A stretch of 64,000 nt of DNA, taken from Paucisalibacillus globulus (GTDB taxonomy: Bacteria; Bacillota; Bacilli; Bacillales; Amphibacillaceae). Positions 55,188-64,000 of the stretch are shown here, one piece after another; position 1 is the first letter of the stretch, and each line of letters begins with the position of its first letter. The notes under the pieces were generated by a model that ran no database searches, was not told the DNA's origin, and saw only the letters and a list, made by a program, of their open reading frames with translations. A program made the position numbers and the translations under genes. The stretch covers positions 124,001 to 188,000 of the forward strand of contig NZ_LT855395.1 in assembly GCF_900184735.1 (NCBI RefSeq). Reading direction: 5' to 3'.

Positions 55188-55284
55188 TGCCTCCAACTCC
55201 TGTATTGATTTCTCTTCCTGAAGTACTAGTAGAAAAGCTTCTACTTGGAAATATGGTATGAGCGTTTTCTTTTAGTTATGAGAT

Positions 55285-56088
55285 TTATTGGGTTAGATAT
55301 TGATAGATTTCAAGGCCAATTCTCCCAATGATTTCAGGTGACTCTAAATTGTTTAAGCCTTTAGTTAAAACTGACGCGATAAGGGTTCTTTTACCGACAT
55401 AGAAAACACCTACGTCATGTCGAATCCCGGAAACATTTCCGGTTTTATGGGCGATTTCCCATTGCTTTAAGGTGCCAATTACTGGCTCGTCTTGCTCTGG
55501 GATTTTCGCTGGTAATGAATTACTTATTTGTTGTTTCTTTAAAATATCTATCATTTGCTCACAAGCATAAACGGAAATTATTTTTCCAGTAGCGATTTTT
55601 TTGAGCATGTCAGTCATTTCATGTGCAGTAATCTCATTAAACCCTTTTCGGTCCACTTCTTGTGTCATCATTTTGTGAAAAAATTTGCTCTTTACTAAGC
55701 CAATATCTTTCATCGTCTGTTGGATTGCTTCAGTTCCTACTAAATCAATAAGCATATTTGTCGCCGTATTGTCGCTTTGAATAATCATTAGCGTCATTAA
55801 ATCGGTAATGGAAAGTTGTATACCGGGAGTCATATGCTGCAGCACACCACTTCCCCCAACCATATCTTCCCGTTTCACTGTAAGACGATTACTAAGTGAA
55901 ATTTCATTACGATGATTAGCAGCAAATACAGCAATCATGATTGGTATTTTAATAACACTCGCAGAGTAAAATAGCTCATGGCCATTTAATTCCCAGCTTT
56001 CACCAGTACCTGAGTCTTGTAAGGATATTCCCCAGGTTCCCCCTGCATCTTCTGTTATTTGAGTAATTCTTTCTGTCAGTTCTTTCAT
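55285..56088 (-). CDS. Class A beta-lactamase-like serine hydrolase inside the dpp operon
   Basis: 267 residues with the complete penicillin-recognising triad: Ser44-x-x-Lys47 (SVIK), Ser105-Asp-Asn and Lys-Thr-Gly in IAHKTGNVSG. The omega-loop deacylating Glu of true class A enzymes is not evident (EVDRKGFNEIT instead). No signal peptide, so it acts in the cytoplasm. In a murein-peptide operon a role in trimming D-amino-acid peptides is reasonable. B. subtilis dpp lacks this gene. Confidence 0.75.
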   Translation of the reverse strand: MKELTERITQITEDAGGTWGISLQDSGTGESWELNGHELFYSASVIKIPIMIAVFAANHRNEISLSNRLTVKREDMVGGSGVLQHMTPGIQLSITDLMTLMIIQSDNTATNMLIDLVGTEAIQQTMKDIGLVKSKFFHKMMTQEVDRKGFNEITAHEMTDMLKKIATGKIISVYACEQMIDILKKQQISNSLPAKIPEQDEPVIGTLKQWEIAHKTGNVSGIRHDVGVFYVGKRTLIASVLTKGLNNLESPEIIGRIGLEIYQYLTQ

Positions 56089-56109
56089 ATTGTTTCTCCT
56101 ATTGGTTGG

Positions 56110-56934
56110 TTATGCATATTTCGTGTCATAGGCAAGCTCAATCATAACGAGGAGTGCTCGATATGCTTCTAAGATATCTTTCGCCTGATACTGAACAATC
56201 GTCGTTCCAGGAATGATCTCGGTTCCTGGCATCATATGTGCAAGTTCTGCCGCACCATAGTTTACAAATTCTACTTTGATAATCGGGTTTTCTGGTGGAG
56301 TCAACGGCTTCACATGATGCCTGTTTTCAATTGCTTGTTTAACTTTATCCTGCAGTAATTCCCCTGCCTTTTTAGGCGTTAAGCTTTTCGTTGTTGATCT
56401 AGAAACTGCTTCTTTCACAATGGCAGTGGTGACGTTTGGAATCAGAGCTTCGGCTTCCTTTGCCGTCTCATCATCACCTGAAACAAGTAGCAGTGGAACC
56501 CCATGATATCCAGCCACCATTGCGTTCATCCCTATCTCCCCAACCTGCATATCATTCACATAAAAACTCCGGACCATATGTATCATCGAATGAGACATCA
56601 CACCAGGCATCCCAGCTCGCGCGTGGTAACCTATAAACATCGCACCAGAAAAGGTTTCATCGATTCCATGAACCATCGAGTATGTTTTAACCCCACCCGT
56701 TATGAGCTGTGCATCTGGATGAAGCTCATCGATTAAAATATTATTCATCTTCATATGACTATCATTCACCAAAACTTCACTACAGCCAGATTGAAAGGCT
56801 GCATCCACAACGTAATTCGTTTCATTTGTCATGATTTTACGCGCGCGCTCATAATTATGCATGGAAGCGCTAACAAATGTGTAGTCTGGCAAACCGGTTA
56901 TCCCTTCCATATCGACAGATAGATAGAGTTTCAT
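56110..56934 (-). CDS. dppA: D-aminopeptidase DppA
   Basis: 274 residues from the ATG 5 nt after AAAGGAGAC. The zinc site residues lie in LSVDMEGITG, VNDSHMKM and the HSMIHMVRSF region. It removes N-terminal D-Ala from D-Ala-D-Ala-type peptides. It is the first gene of dppABCDE. Confidence 0.93.
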   Translation of the reverse strand: MKLYLSVDMEGITGLPDYTFVSASMHNYERARKIMTNETNYVVDAAFQSGCSEVLVNDSHMKMNNILIDELHPDAQLITGGVKTYSMVHGIDETFSGAMFIGYHARAGMPGVMSHSMIHMVRSFYVNDMQVGEIGMNAMVAGYHGVPLLLVSGDDETAKEAEALIPNVTTAIVKEAVSRSTTKSLTPKKAGELLQDKVKQAIENRHHVKPLTPPENPIIKVEFVNYGAAELAHMMPGTEIIPGTTIVQYQAKDILEAYRALLVMIELAYDTKYA

Positions 56935-57023
56935 AGCATGTCTCCTTTGGTGTTTTATACTTATTAAATTATATGTTTGGATTTCTTTTACATGAGTGGA
57001 TGTTTGTATCATTCTGTGAAGTG

Positions 57024-57065
57024 AGACAAAGGTCTGATAACCCGAGCTTTTCTGAGGTTTTGTCT
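57024..57065 (-). other. Inverted repeat in the dppA leader
   Basis: AGACAAA (57024-57030) and TTTGTCT (57059-57065) bracket 28 nt. They fall inside the expected 5' untranslated region of dppA (transcription start near 57121). No T run follows, so it is a leader hairpin of unknown role. Confidence 0.35.
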
Positions 57066-57127
57066 ATGTGAAATGGTGACAACGCTCGACTTTCTTCCCC
57101 ATTAATTTCTGTGTTTATTTCGTTAAC

Positions 57128-57156
57128 ATTGTACCTGTTATTCCATCTAATTGCAA
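57128..57156 (-). promoter_or_regulatory. Sigma-A promoter of the dpp-ykf operon
   Basis: On the minus strand TTGCAA (57151-57156), a 17-nt spacer and TACAAT (57128-57133). A leader of about 185 nt follows before dppA. In B. subtilis this operon is CodY-controlled; no clear AATTTTCWGAAAATT box was found here. Confidence 0.75.
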
Positions 57157-57287
57157 GATAATTTATACAATTTAATATAGTTGGAATTGGGGGAATATAG
57201 GTGAAATGTGGGGTTTGGGTGGGTGTTTCCATAAATTGGATGGGTTGTTTGGTTTGGGTATGGTCTGTTTGTGAGTGTATGTAATTG

Positions 57288-58115
57288 TATGTGACTGTTT
57301 GGTTTGGACTTGTACCCATTCCTGAGGAGCTTGTGACCGTTTGGGTGAAGCTTGTTCCCTTTGCTGGGGAGCTTGTGACCGTTTGGATGAAGCTTGTTCC
57401 CTTTGCTGGGGAGCTTGTGACCATTTGGGTGAAGCTTGCGACCATTTGGGTGAAGCTTGTTCCCTTTGCCGGGGAGCTTGTGACCATTTGGGTGAAGCTT
57501 GTTCCCTCTGCTGGGGAGCTTGTGACCGTTTGGGTGAAGCTTGTTCCCTCTGCTGGGGAGCTTGTGACCGTTTGGGTGAAGCTTATGACCTTTACTGGGG
57601 AGCTTGTGACCGTTTGGATGAAGCTTGTTCCCTTTGCTGGGGAGCTTGTGACCATTTGGGTGAAGCTTGTTCCCTTTGCTGGGGAGCTTGTACCCGTTTG
57701 GTTAGAACTGTTACCTTTGCCGGGGAGCTTGTGACCGTTTGGATGAAGCTTGTTACCTTTGCCGGGGAGCTTGTGACCGTTTGGATGAAGCTTGTTCCCT
57801 TTGCCGGGGAGCTTGTACCCGTTTGGTTAGAACTTGTTCCCATTTTGGAGTAACATGTGACCGTTAATATAAAACTTATACCCAAGTTGAGAAAACTTGT
57901 GCCTTAAAGTTAATAGAATGTTCCCATCACAAAAAATATGAGACCATTTTACTTAAGAATGTGACCAATCTTACAGACCATGTTCCCAATAATCACAACC
58001 ATGTGCCCTAATCACCACGGCATCTTCCCATTCAAGCCAAGTTTCTGTCCAATTACACCTGACAATGCGCCCGAACGAAATAGCACTTGTTCCATATATT
58101 CTATATAATGTGACC
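57288..58115 (-). repeat. Array 8: about 39 modules of 21 bp, CTTGTGACC class (largest)
   Basis: Plus-strand cores CTTGTGACC and CTTGTTCCC alternate with spacers GTTTGGGTGAAG and TTTGCTGGGGAG, giving a 42-bp unit repeated about ten times with few changes. Single-base deletions occur at about 57708 and 57936 and single-base insertions near 58063 and 58085; the rest is in step. From 57854 the modules are degenerate. It lies between dppA and the murA terminator; the left shoulder (57180-57287) is G/T-rich. Confidence 0.92.
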
Positions 58116-58118
58116 AAA

Positions 58119-58148
58119 ATAAAAAAGTGGAGCACATAAGCACTCCAC
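58119..58148 (-). terminator. murA terminator
   Basis: GTGGAGCAC/GCACTCCAC stem; on the minus strand a TTTTTTATTTT tract follows and runs directly into the last modules of array 8. Confidence 0.8.
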
Positions 58149-58173
58149 CTATCAATCTATTACATTATTCGAC

Positions 58174-59484
58174 TTAAGAAAGTTCAGCAACATAGTTTAC
58201 TTTATATGGGTTTACAAGATCTCCGTTTTCATCAACGCGTTCGATATCTGCACCTAGGCTTGCTAATTTTCCTGCAAAGTCAACATAGCCACGATCTAAA
58301 TGTTTTAGTTCCGTAACTCTTGTTAATCCATCAGCACGAAGTCCAGCAAGAATTAATGCAGCTGCTGCACGTAAGTCTGTTGCAGCTACTTCTGCACCTT
58401 GAAGTTCAGATGGTCCGTCAATGATGACACTACGGCCTTCGATTTTCATTTTTGCATTCATGCGGCGGAATTCTTCCACATGCATGAATCGATTCTCAAA
58501 TACTGTTTCTGTGATCATACTAGTTCCACGAGCACATAACATTAATGCCATGATTTGTGATTGCATATCTGTTGGAAATCCTGGATGTGGTAATGTCTTA
58601 ACGTCAGTTGCTTTTAACACATCTGGTCCGATTACACGAATACCATTTCCTTCTTCCATAATGGAAACTCCCATTTCCTCTAATTTTGCAATTAGAGGTC
58701 TTAAATGCTCACTTACAGCATTTTCAATGAGTATATTTCCACCAGTTATCGCTGCAGCAATCATGAATGTTCCTGCTTCAATACGGTCTGGGATAATGGA
58801 ATGCACGGCACCATGAAGTGTTTCGACACCTTCAATACGGATTGTTTCCGTACCAGCACCAATCACTTTTCCACCCATTTTATTGATGAAGTTAGCTAAA
58901 TCTACTATTTCAGGTTCTTTCGCTGCATTTTCGATAATAGTTTTTCCTTCTGCAAGTGCAGCTGCCATCATAATATTCTCAGTAGCTCCTACACTAGGAA
59001 CATCTAAATAAATCTTTGCACCTTGTAATCTACCATCTACTGTTGCTTCAACAAATCCATTACCGACATGAACTTTTGCACCCATTGCCTCGAAGCCTTT
59101 TAGGTGTAAATCTATTGGACGTGAACCGATTGCACATCCTCCTGGCATTGCAACATTTGCATGACCATAACGAGCAAGTAACGGACCTAAAACAAGAACG
59201 GACGCACGCATTTTTCGAACATACTCAAATGGCGCTTCCGTTTTTAATTGCTTTGAAGCATCAACAACAACTGTATTATTATTAAACTCAACATCTGCAT
59301 TCATATTTCTAATTACTTCATTAATCGTATAAACATCGGCTAGAGCTGGGACCTCATGAATAACGCTATTTCCCTCACTAGCAAGAATACTGGCAGCAAT
59401 TACGGGTAGTACGGCGTTCTTCGCGCCTTCTACATAGACATTACCATTCAATTGCTGTCCGCCTCTTACAATGATTTTATCCAT
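58174..59484 (-). CDS. murA: UDP-N-acetylglucosamine 1-carboxyvinyltransferase
   Basis: 436 residues. First committed step of peptidoglycan synthesis: transfers enolpyruvate from PEP to UDP-GlcNAc. Lys22-Asn23 in [10 protein letters not shown] and the fosfomycin-target Cys117 in [19 protein letters not shown] are present, with two inside-out EPSP-synthase-like domains. Sited after ywmB as in B. subtilis, where the product is MurAA. Confidence 0.95.
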   Translation of the reverse strand: MDKIIVRGGQQLNGNVYVEGAKNAVLPVIAASILASEGNSVIHEVPALADVYTINEVIRNMNADVEFNNNTVVVDASKQLKTEAPFEYVRKMRASVLVLGPLLARYGHANVAMPGGCAIGSRPIDLHLKGFEAMGAKVHVGNGFVEATVDGRLQGAKIYLDVPSVGATENIMMAAALAEGKTIIENAAKEPEIVDLANFINKMGGKVIGAGTETIRIEGVETLHGAVHSIIPDRIEAGTFMIAAAITGGNILIENAVSEHLRPLIAKLEEMGVSIMEEGNGIRVIGPDVLKATDVKTLPHPGFPTDMQSQIMALMLCARGTSMITETVFENRFMHVEEFRRMNAKMKIEGRSVIIDGPSELQGAEVAATDLRAAAALILAGLRADGLTRVTELKHLDRGYVDFAGKLASLGADIERVDENGDLVNPYKVNYVAELS

Positions 59485-59519
59485 ATTTCAAATTCTCCTT
59501 CAGATCCATTTTCCTTATA

Positions 59520-60239
59520 TTAATATTCATTTATTAGGATAGGTGTTCCAATCATGTATTGGACATCACCACTAGCAAGGGTTCTTGTTACAATCTGAAC
59601 ATTCACTGGCCTATCCTGAATGGTAATTTTTTGACCCCACGCGGAGGTATACCCATATACTATTTCTATATTTCTTGTCGAATTTATTGTGTCTTTTTGT
59701 ACATTTATTTGTCGCAAATTAAGCTTTTTAGTAAAACTTTGTATAACATAATCATTTTCAATTATAGCACTAGTTCTCGTAGACATACAAGAGAATATTT
59801 TAACGTCTTTTGTAAAATATTTGTTAGTTAAATTGGACTGTAAATTCCTATAGTTAGAAGACACATTTCCATCCCATAAACTTCCTTTTATGGACACCAC
59901 AAGTTCCGCTTGATACTGCTTTTCTTTCGGGAAAATCACACTATATATTACGTTTATATTACCCGCTTTATGAGCGTCTCTAACTAAATAAATAATACTG
60001 TTTTCGTTCTCTTCTTTTGTGACCGTATGACTATTACTTAACTCCTCTAAAATACCTTCTAATTGCGACGCATCCATATTTTCTTTCAACGTTACTTCCC
60101 AGCTCTCAATTCCAAGGTCGTTCTCTAATATTATATTTGCTATATCAATAATTTCATATTGTTCTTGTTCCAGTTCCATTGCAAAAACGGTATTTGATAT
60201 AAATAAGATCATAATACTCATTGCTAAAATTCTTTTCAT
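59520..60239 (-). CDS. ywmB: YwmB family protein (DUF1779)
   Basis: 239 residues from the ATG 7 nt after GGGGGAT. A signal peptide (KRILAMSIMILFISNTVFA) precedes a mixed alpha/beta region. Position between ywzB and murA and size match B. subtilis ywmB. The family is annotated as TATA-box-binding-like by fold only; it is extracytoplasmic and of unknown function. Confidence 0.85.
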   Translation of the reverse strand: MKRILAMSIMILFISNTVFAMELEQEQYEIIDIANIILENDLGIESWEVTLKENMDASQLEGILEELSNSHTVTKEENENSIIYLVRDAHKAGNINVIYSVIFPKEKQYQAELVVSIKGSLWDGNVSSNYRNLQSNLTNKYFTKDVKIFSCMSTRTSAIIENDYVIQSFTKKLNLRQINVQKDTINSTRNIEIVYGYTSAWGQKITIQDRPVNVQIVTRTLASGDVQYMIGTPILINEY

Positions 60240-60340
60240 AGTAAAATCCCCCTTGTTCAACTTATCAACAGTATGAACAAGAGAGATTCATAACATACAT
60301 CTTTTTTAATAGTTTAGTAGATTCTATATGGACTTTCCTT

Positions 60341-60571
60341 CTATAGAAGGAATTTAAGATCTTGAGACCATTGTAAGAACTCAAGGAAGAAGCGACTTAC
60401 CCCTGTTCCTATCACAATGGTTAGAAAAAGTAATAAAATCCTAGCTTCAGTTCCCCTACCTTTTCGAATTAATGGCTCGAAATTTATGGTTTGCATTAAC
60501 CGCCATGTAATATAGATAAAAAGAATATGGGAAATGATGCTCATCATTGCAACTTGTCCAATTGATAACAT
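60341..60571 (-). CDS. ywzB: DUF1146 family membrane protein YwzB
   Basis: 76 residues with two membrane helices and a cytoplasmic loop (RKGRGTEARI). AAGGTGG precedes the ATG. Always found downstream of atpC in Bacillaceae. Function unknown. Confidence 0.9.
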   Translation of the reverse strand: MLSIGQVAMMSIISHILFIYITWRLMQTINFEPLIRKGRGTEARILLLFLTIVIGTGVSRFFLEFLQWSQDLKFLL

Positions 60572-60944
60572 TTTGAACCACCTTAATAATAATTATTTCC
60601 ACTATAAGACTGCCATTTAATGACTACAATGTCAAATGGAATAAGGAATATAAGGCAGTTCGACACTGGAAATGGTTATATTTTATATTTCGCATTTCCC
60701 GGGAAATATCGACAAGGATGGAGAAGTTTGTTTGTTTATCAGTTGGAAATGATTTTACAATAGTTATGTTTAGACAGAAGATGATGAAAAGCTGGGTTAT
60801 TTTGATTGAAATTAAGTGATATATAATATATTGCTGTAAATTCTATAGGTTTATTTGTGAAGTTTTTATATATTTTGAGATTTATTGTGTTTAAGGAGGG
60901 GGAATTGTTGTTATGAGGTAATTGTGATGAGTATGGGGATTGAA
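60572..60944. other. Gap upstream of ywzB
   Basis: AT-rich, becoming G/T-rich towards array 9. It should contain the ywzB-ywmB promoter. No gene or terminator is visible. Confidence 0.5.
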
Positions 60945-61211
60945 TTTGTTACTGTTAATTCGGAACTTGGGACCTTTTCTACTGAGTTTGTGCCCTATTT
61001 GATGCAGCTTGCGACCGTGGGAACTGTCCTTGTTACCATTAGCTCGAATCTTGGGACCTTTTCTACTGAGCATTTGCCCTTTTTGATTGAGCTTGCGACC
61101 GTAGCAGCTGTCCTTGTTACCATTAACTCAAATCTTGGGACCTTCTCTACTGAGCTTGTGCCCTATTTGATGCAGCTTGCGACCGTGGGAACTGTCCTTG
61201 TTACCATTAAC
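60945..61211 (-). repeat. Array 9, left part: 13 modules of 21 bp with an 84-bp super-unit
   Basis: Plus-strand cores cycle CTTGGGACC, CTTGTGCCC, CTTGCGACC, CTTGTTACC with spacers TTTTCTACTGAG, TATTTGATGCAG, GTGGGAACTGTC, ATTAGCTCGAAT, so four modules make an 84-bp unit present three times. The thirteenth module is cut after ATTAAC by the IS256-like element. Removing the insertion and one CCATTAAC copy restores an exact 21-nt module with the right-hand part. Confidence 0.92.
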
Positions 61212-61278
61212 GGTGATGTCAATAAGTCTGTGTAAGATAATTGCTCCTCACCTGATTAGAAAGCGAAGGAGGTTTTAT

Positions 61279-61371
61279 ATGGAGTGGCGGGCATGATAAC
61301 CTTATTGGTTTAGCCAATATCTTTCGATATCTGGCTTCTTGGCTAAAGAGTCATGCCCGCAGAAGCTCCAT
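61279..61371. repeat. Long interrupted palindrome inside the IS remnant
   Basis: Nested arms ATGGAG/CTCCAT, GCGGGCATGA/TCATGCCCGC, TTTAGCCAA/TTGGCTAAA and GATAT around TTTC form one long stem. It lies between the transposase stop and the left IS end. An AAGGAGG-ATG start (61267-61281) overlaps the base of the left arm. No T run follows on either strand. Confidence 0.75.
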
Positions 61372-61412
61372 GTCAAACCGACGTAAAAAAGTAAGAATCC
61401 TCATATAATTAT

Positions 61413-61622
61413 TTAATCATTATATCTAGCTTCAAACATCTTTTTTAGTTCACTTTTAACTGAACTAAATTCATTTATAACTCTTTTACTCCATCTCTCA
61501 TTGAAGTCCTGGGATACGAGGTATACAATCTTTTCAACAGCTTTCTCGTTTGGTAGGCTATTCATAGTCTTTGTTCGTTTTTTAACCTCTTTAATAGTGC
61601 GTTCTATGGTGTTAGTTGATAT
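61413..61622 (-). pseudogene. 3' remnant of an IS256-family transposase
   Basis: Seventy codons encode the C-terminal end of a Mutator-type transposase: STNTIERTIKEVKKRTK, which contains the conserved N-x-x-E-R of the last catalytic helix, then LPNEKAVEKIVYLV and a basic tail. The remaining start ATG at 61644 is out of frame with it, so the internal deletion also produced a frameshift. Confidence 0.85.
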
Positions 61623-61743
61623 TATTAGTTATACTATTAGACATAGGTAAGGTACTTCCTTTCTGGTTTTTGTGGTTATTAACTAGAGGATTTACCTTAC
61701 CTTTTTTATTTATACTTATTTACACAAACTATTGTACGTCATC

Positions 61744-61946
61744 CCATTAACTCGAATCTTGGGACCTTTTCTACTGAACTTGTGCCCTTTTTGATTGAGC
61801 TTGCGACCGTATTAGCTGTCCTTGTTACCATTAACTCAAATCTTGTGACCCCTATTCTATTTCATGAGACCGTTAATTCTAACCTTGTTCCCAACCTTTA
61901 AAACCATGTGACCAAAACAGCAAACCTTGTGCCCTTACCCGTCCCG
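61744..61946 (-). repeat. Array 9, right part: 9 further modules of 21 bp
   Basis: Continues the 84-bp cycle (CTTGGGACC, CTTGTGCCC, CTTGCGACC, CTTGTTACC) after the IS and then becomes degenerate (CATGAGACC, CTTGTTCCC, CATGTGACC). All steps are 21 nt. An A/C-rich shoulder leads to the atpC terminator. Confidence 0.9.
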
Positions 61947-62002
61947 CCCCGTGCATCCGTACAAACAGGCAACCTCTCACTACACACCACTCCACCAAAA
62001 CG

Positions 62003-62034
62003 AAAAAAATCCCCCGCACTACCGCGGGGGATTT
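62003..62034 (-). terminator. Terminator of the atp operon
   Basis: ATCCCCCGC pairs with GCGGGGGAT around a 6-nt loop; on the minus strand seven T residues follow. Confidence 0.9.
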
Positions 62035-62041
62035 CTTATAA

Positions 62042-62455
<414 letters not shown>

Positions 62456-62473
62456 TTAGACTGGCTCCACTCT

Positions 62474-62511
62474 TACACTAAATGTCAGTCAGTTGACTGA
62501 CATTTAGTGTA
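62474..62511. repeat. Perfect 18-bp-arm palindrome between atpD and atpC
   Basis: Arms 62474-62491 (TACACTAAATGTCAGTCA) and 62494-62511 are exact inverse copies around the central GT. No T run follows, so in mRNA it forms an internal hairpin in the 98-nt atpD-atpC gap, perhaps setting the subunit ratio or protecting an mRNA end. Confidence 0.85.
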
Positions 62512-62541
62512 TAGGTGTTTCCTGAGCCAAATGTCTATTTA

Positions 62542-63951
<1,410 letters not shown>

Positions 63952-63968
63952 TTACTTTCAACCTTAGA

Positions 63969-64000
63969 TTATTCTAGAGCGCTTGCTCCACCAACAATCT
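63969..64000 (-). CDS. atpG: ATP synthase subunit gamma, last codons
   Basis: Only the C-terminal IVGGASALE and TAA stop are in the window; the expected atpG-atpD order supports the call. The rest lies beyond the right edge. Confidence 0.85.
   Translation of the reverse strand, partial: IVGGASALE

Larger units (their letters stand above)
61212..61743. mobile_element. Defective IS256-family insertion element, 532 bp
   Basis: Bounded by 8-bp direct repeats CCATTAAC (61204-61211 and 61744-61751). Left end GGTGATGTCAATAAG...TGTGTAA and the inverse of the right end GATGACGTACAATAG...TGTGTAA are matching imperfect inverted repeats of about 28 bp, with the TGTGTAA block usual for IS256-family ends. 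Inside are only the first codons (ATG at 61644 preceded by GAAAGGAAG) and the 3' end of the transposase gene. The element cannot move on its own. Confidence 0.85.

Overview
The window is low-GC Firmicute chromosome from a flagellated, endospore-forming member of the Bacillaceae. The evidence is the mostly minus-strand gene order atpG-atpD-atpC, ywzB, ywmB, murA, spoIID, spoIIQ, spoIIID, mbl, flhO, flhP, fabZ, which parallels Bacillus subtilis, together with AT-rich codon use and strong AGGAGG-type ribosome binding sites. The exact genus cannot be fixed from sequence alone; the Oceanobacillus/Virgibacillus group is a guess. No rRNA, tRNA or CRISPR array was seen.

Layout. 1-12.8 kb: a wall teichoic acid / surface polysaccharide cluster on the minus strand (tagO, two GT4 glycosyltransferases, a UDP-ManNAc-type dehydrogenase, the TagGH exporter, an Asp2-like hydrolase, a methyltransferase with a coiled coil, and a two-domain glycosyltransferase), facing the 3' part of another gene at the left edge. 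12.9-17.4 kb: an ECF sigma factor with its membrane partner, small unknown genes, a glycerophosphodiesterase and a secreted repeat protein. 17.6-32.5 kb: a large cell-wall subtilase, a tandem ATPase-c-like membrane protein, a threonine/serine exporter whose two halves lie 5 kb apart, a TetR/hydrolase pair, a lipoprotein amidase, a GGDEF-EAL protein and a CNNM transporter-like protein. 32.6-46 kb: fabZ, epuA-like, flhOP, mbl, a NERD protein, spoIIID, an AimR-like receptor with a peptide gene, spoIIQ and spoIID. 46-57 kb: a complete dppABCDE-ykfABCD murein-peptide uptake and recycling operon carrying an extra serine hydrolase. 58-64 kb: murA, ywmB, ywzB and the end of the atp operon.

Two things stand out. 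First, nine intergenic regions hold arrays, about 220 modules in all, built on a strict 21-bp period: a 9-bp core (GGGCACATG-like, or CTTGTGACC/CTTGTGCCC-like, which are variants of one another on opposite strands) plus a 12-bp spacer that is private to each array. Several arrays run 20-30 modules without one indel, and the phase persists where cores have decayed. They usually begin at a Rho-independent terminator. The ATG-core class sits only between oppositely oriented genes and the TTG-core class only between co-directional genes. One array is split by a defective IS256-family element with an 8-bp target duplication. A tenth gap holds an unrelated array of 52-bp units. I know of no described element of this type.

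Second, 41.5-42.8 kb encodes an AimR (arbitrium)-like TPR receptor with no visible DNA-binding domain, followed by a 41-residue secreted pre-peptide with an excellent ribosome binding site and a terminator. It lies between spoIIQ and spoIIID rather than in a prophage, so it may be a host peptide-signalling module.
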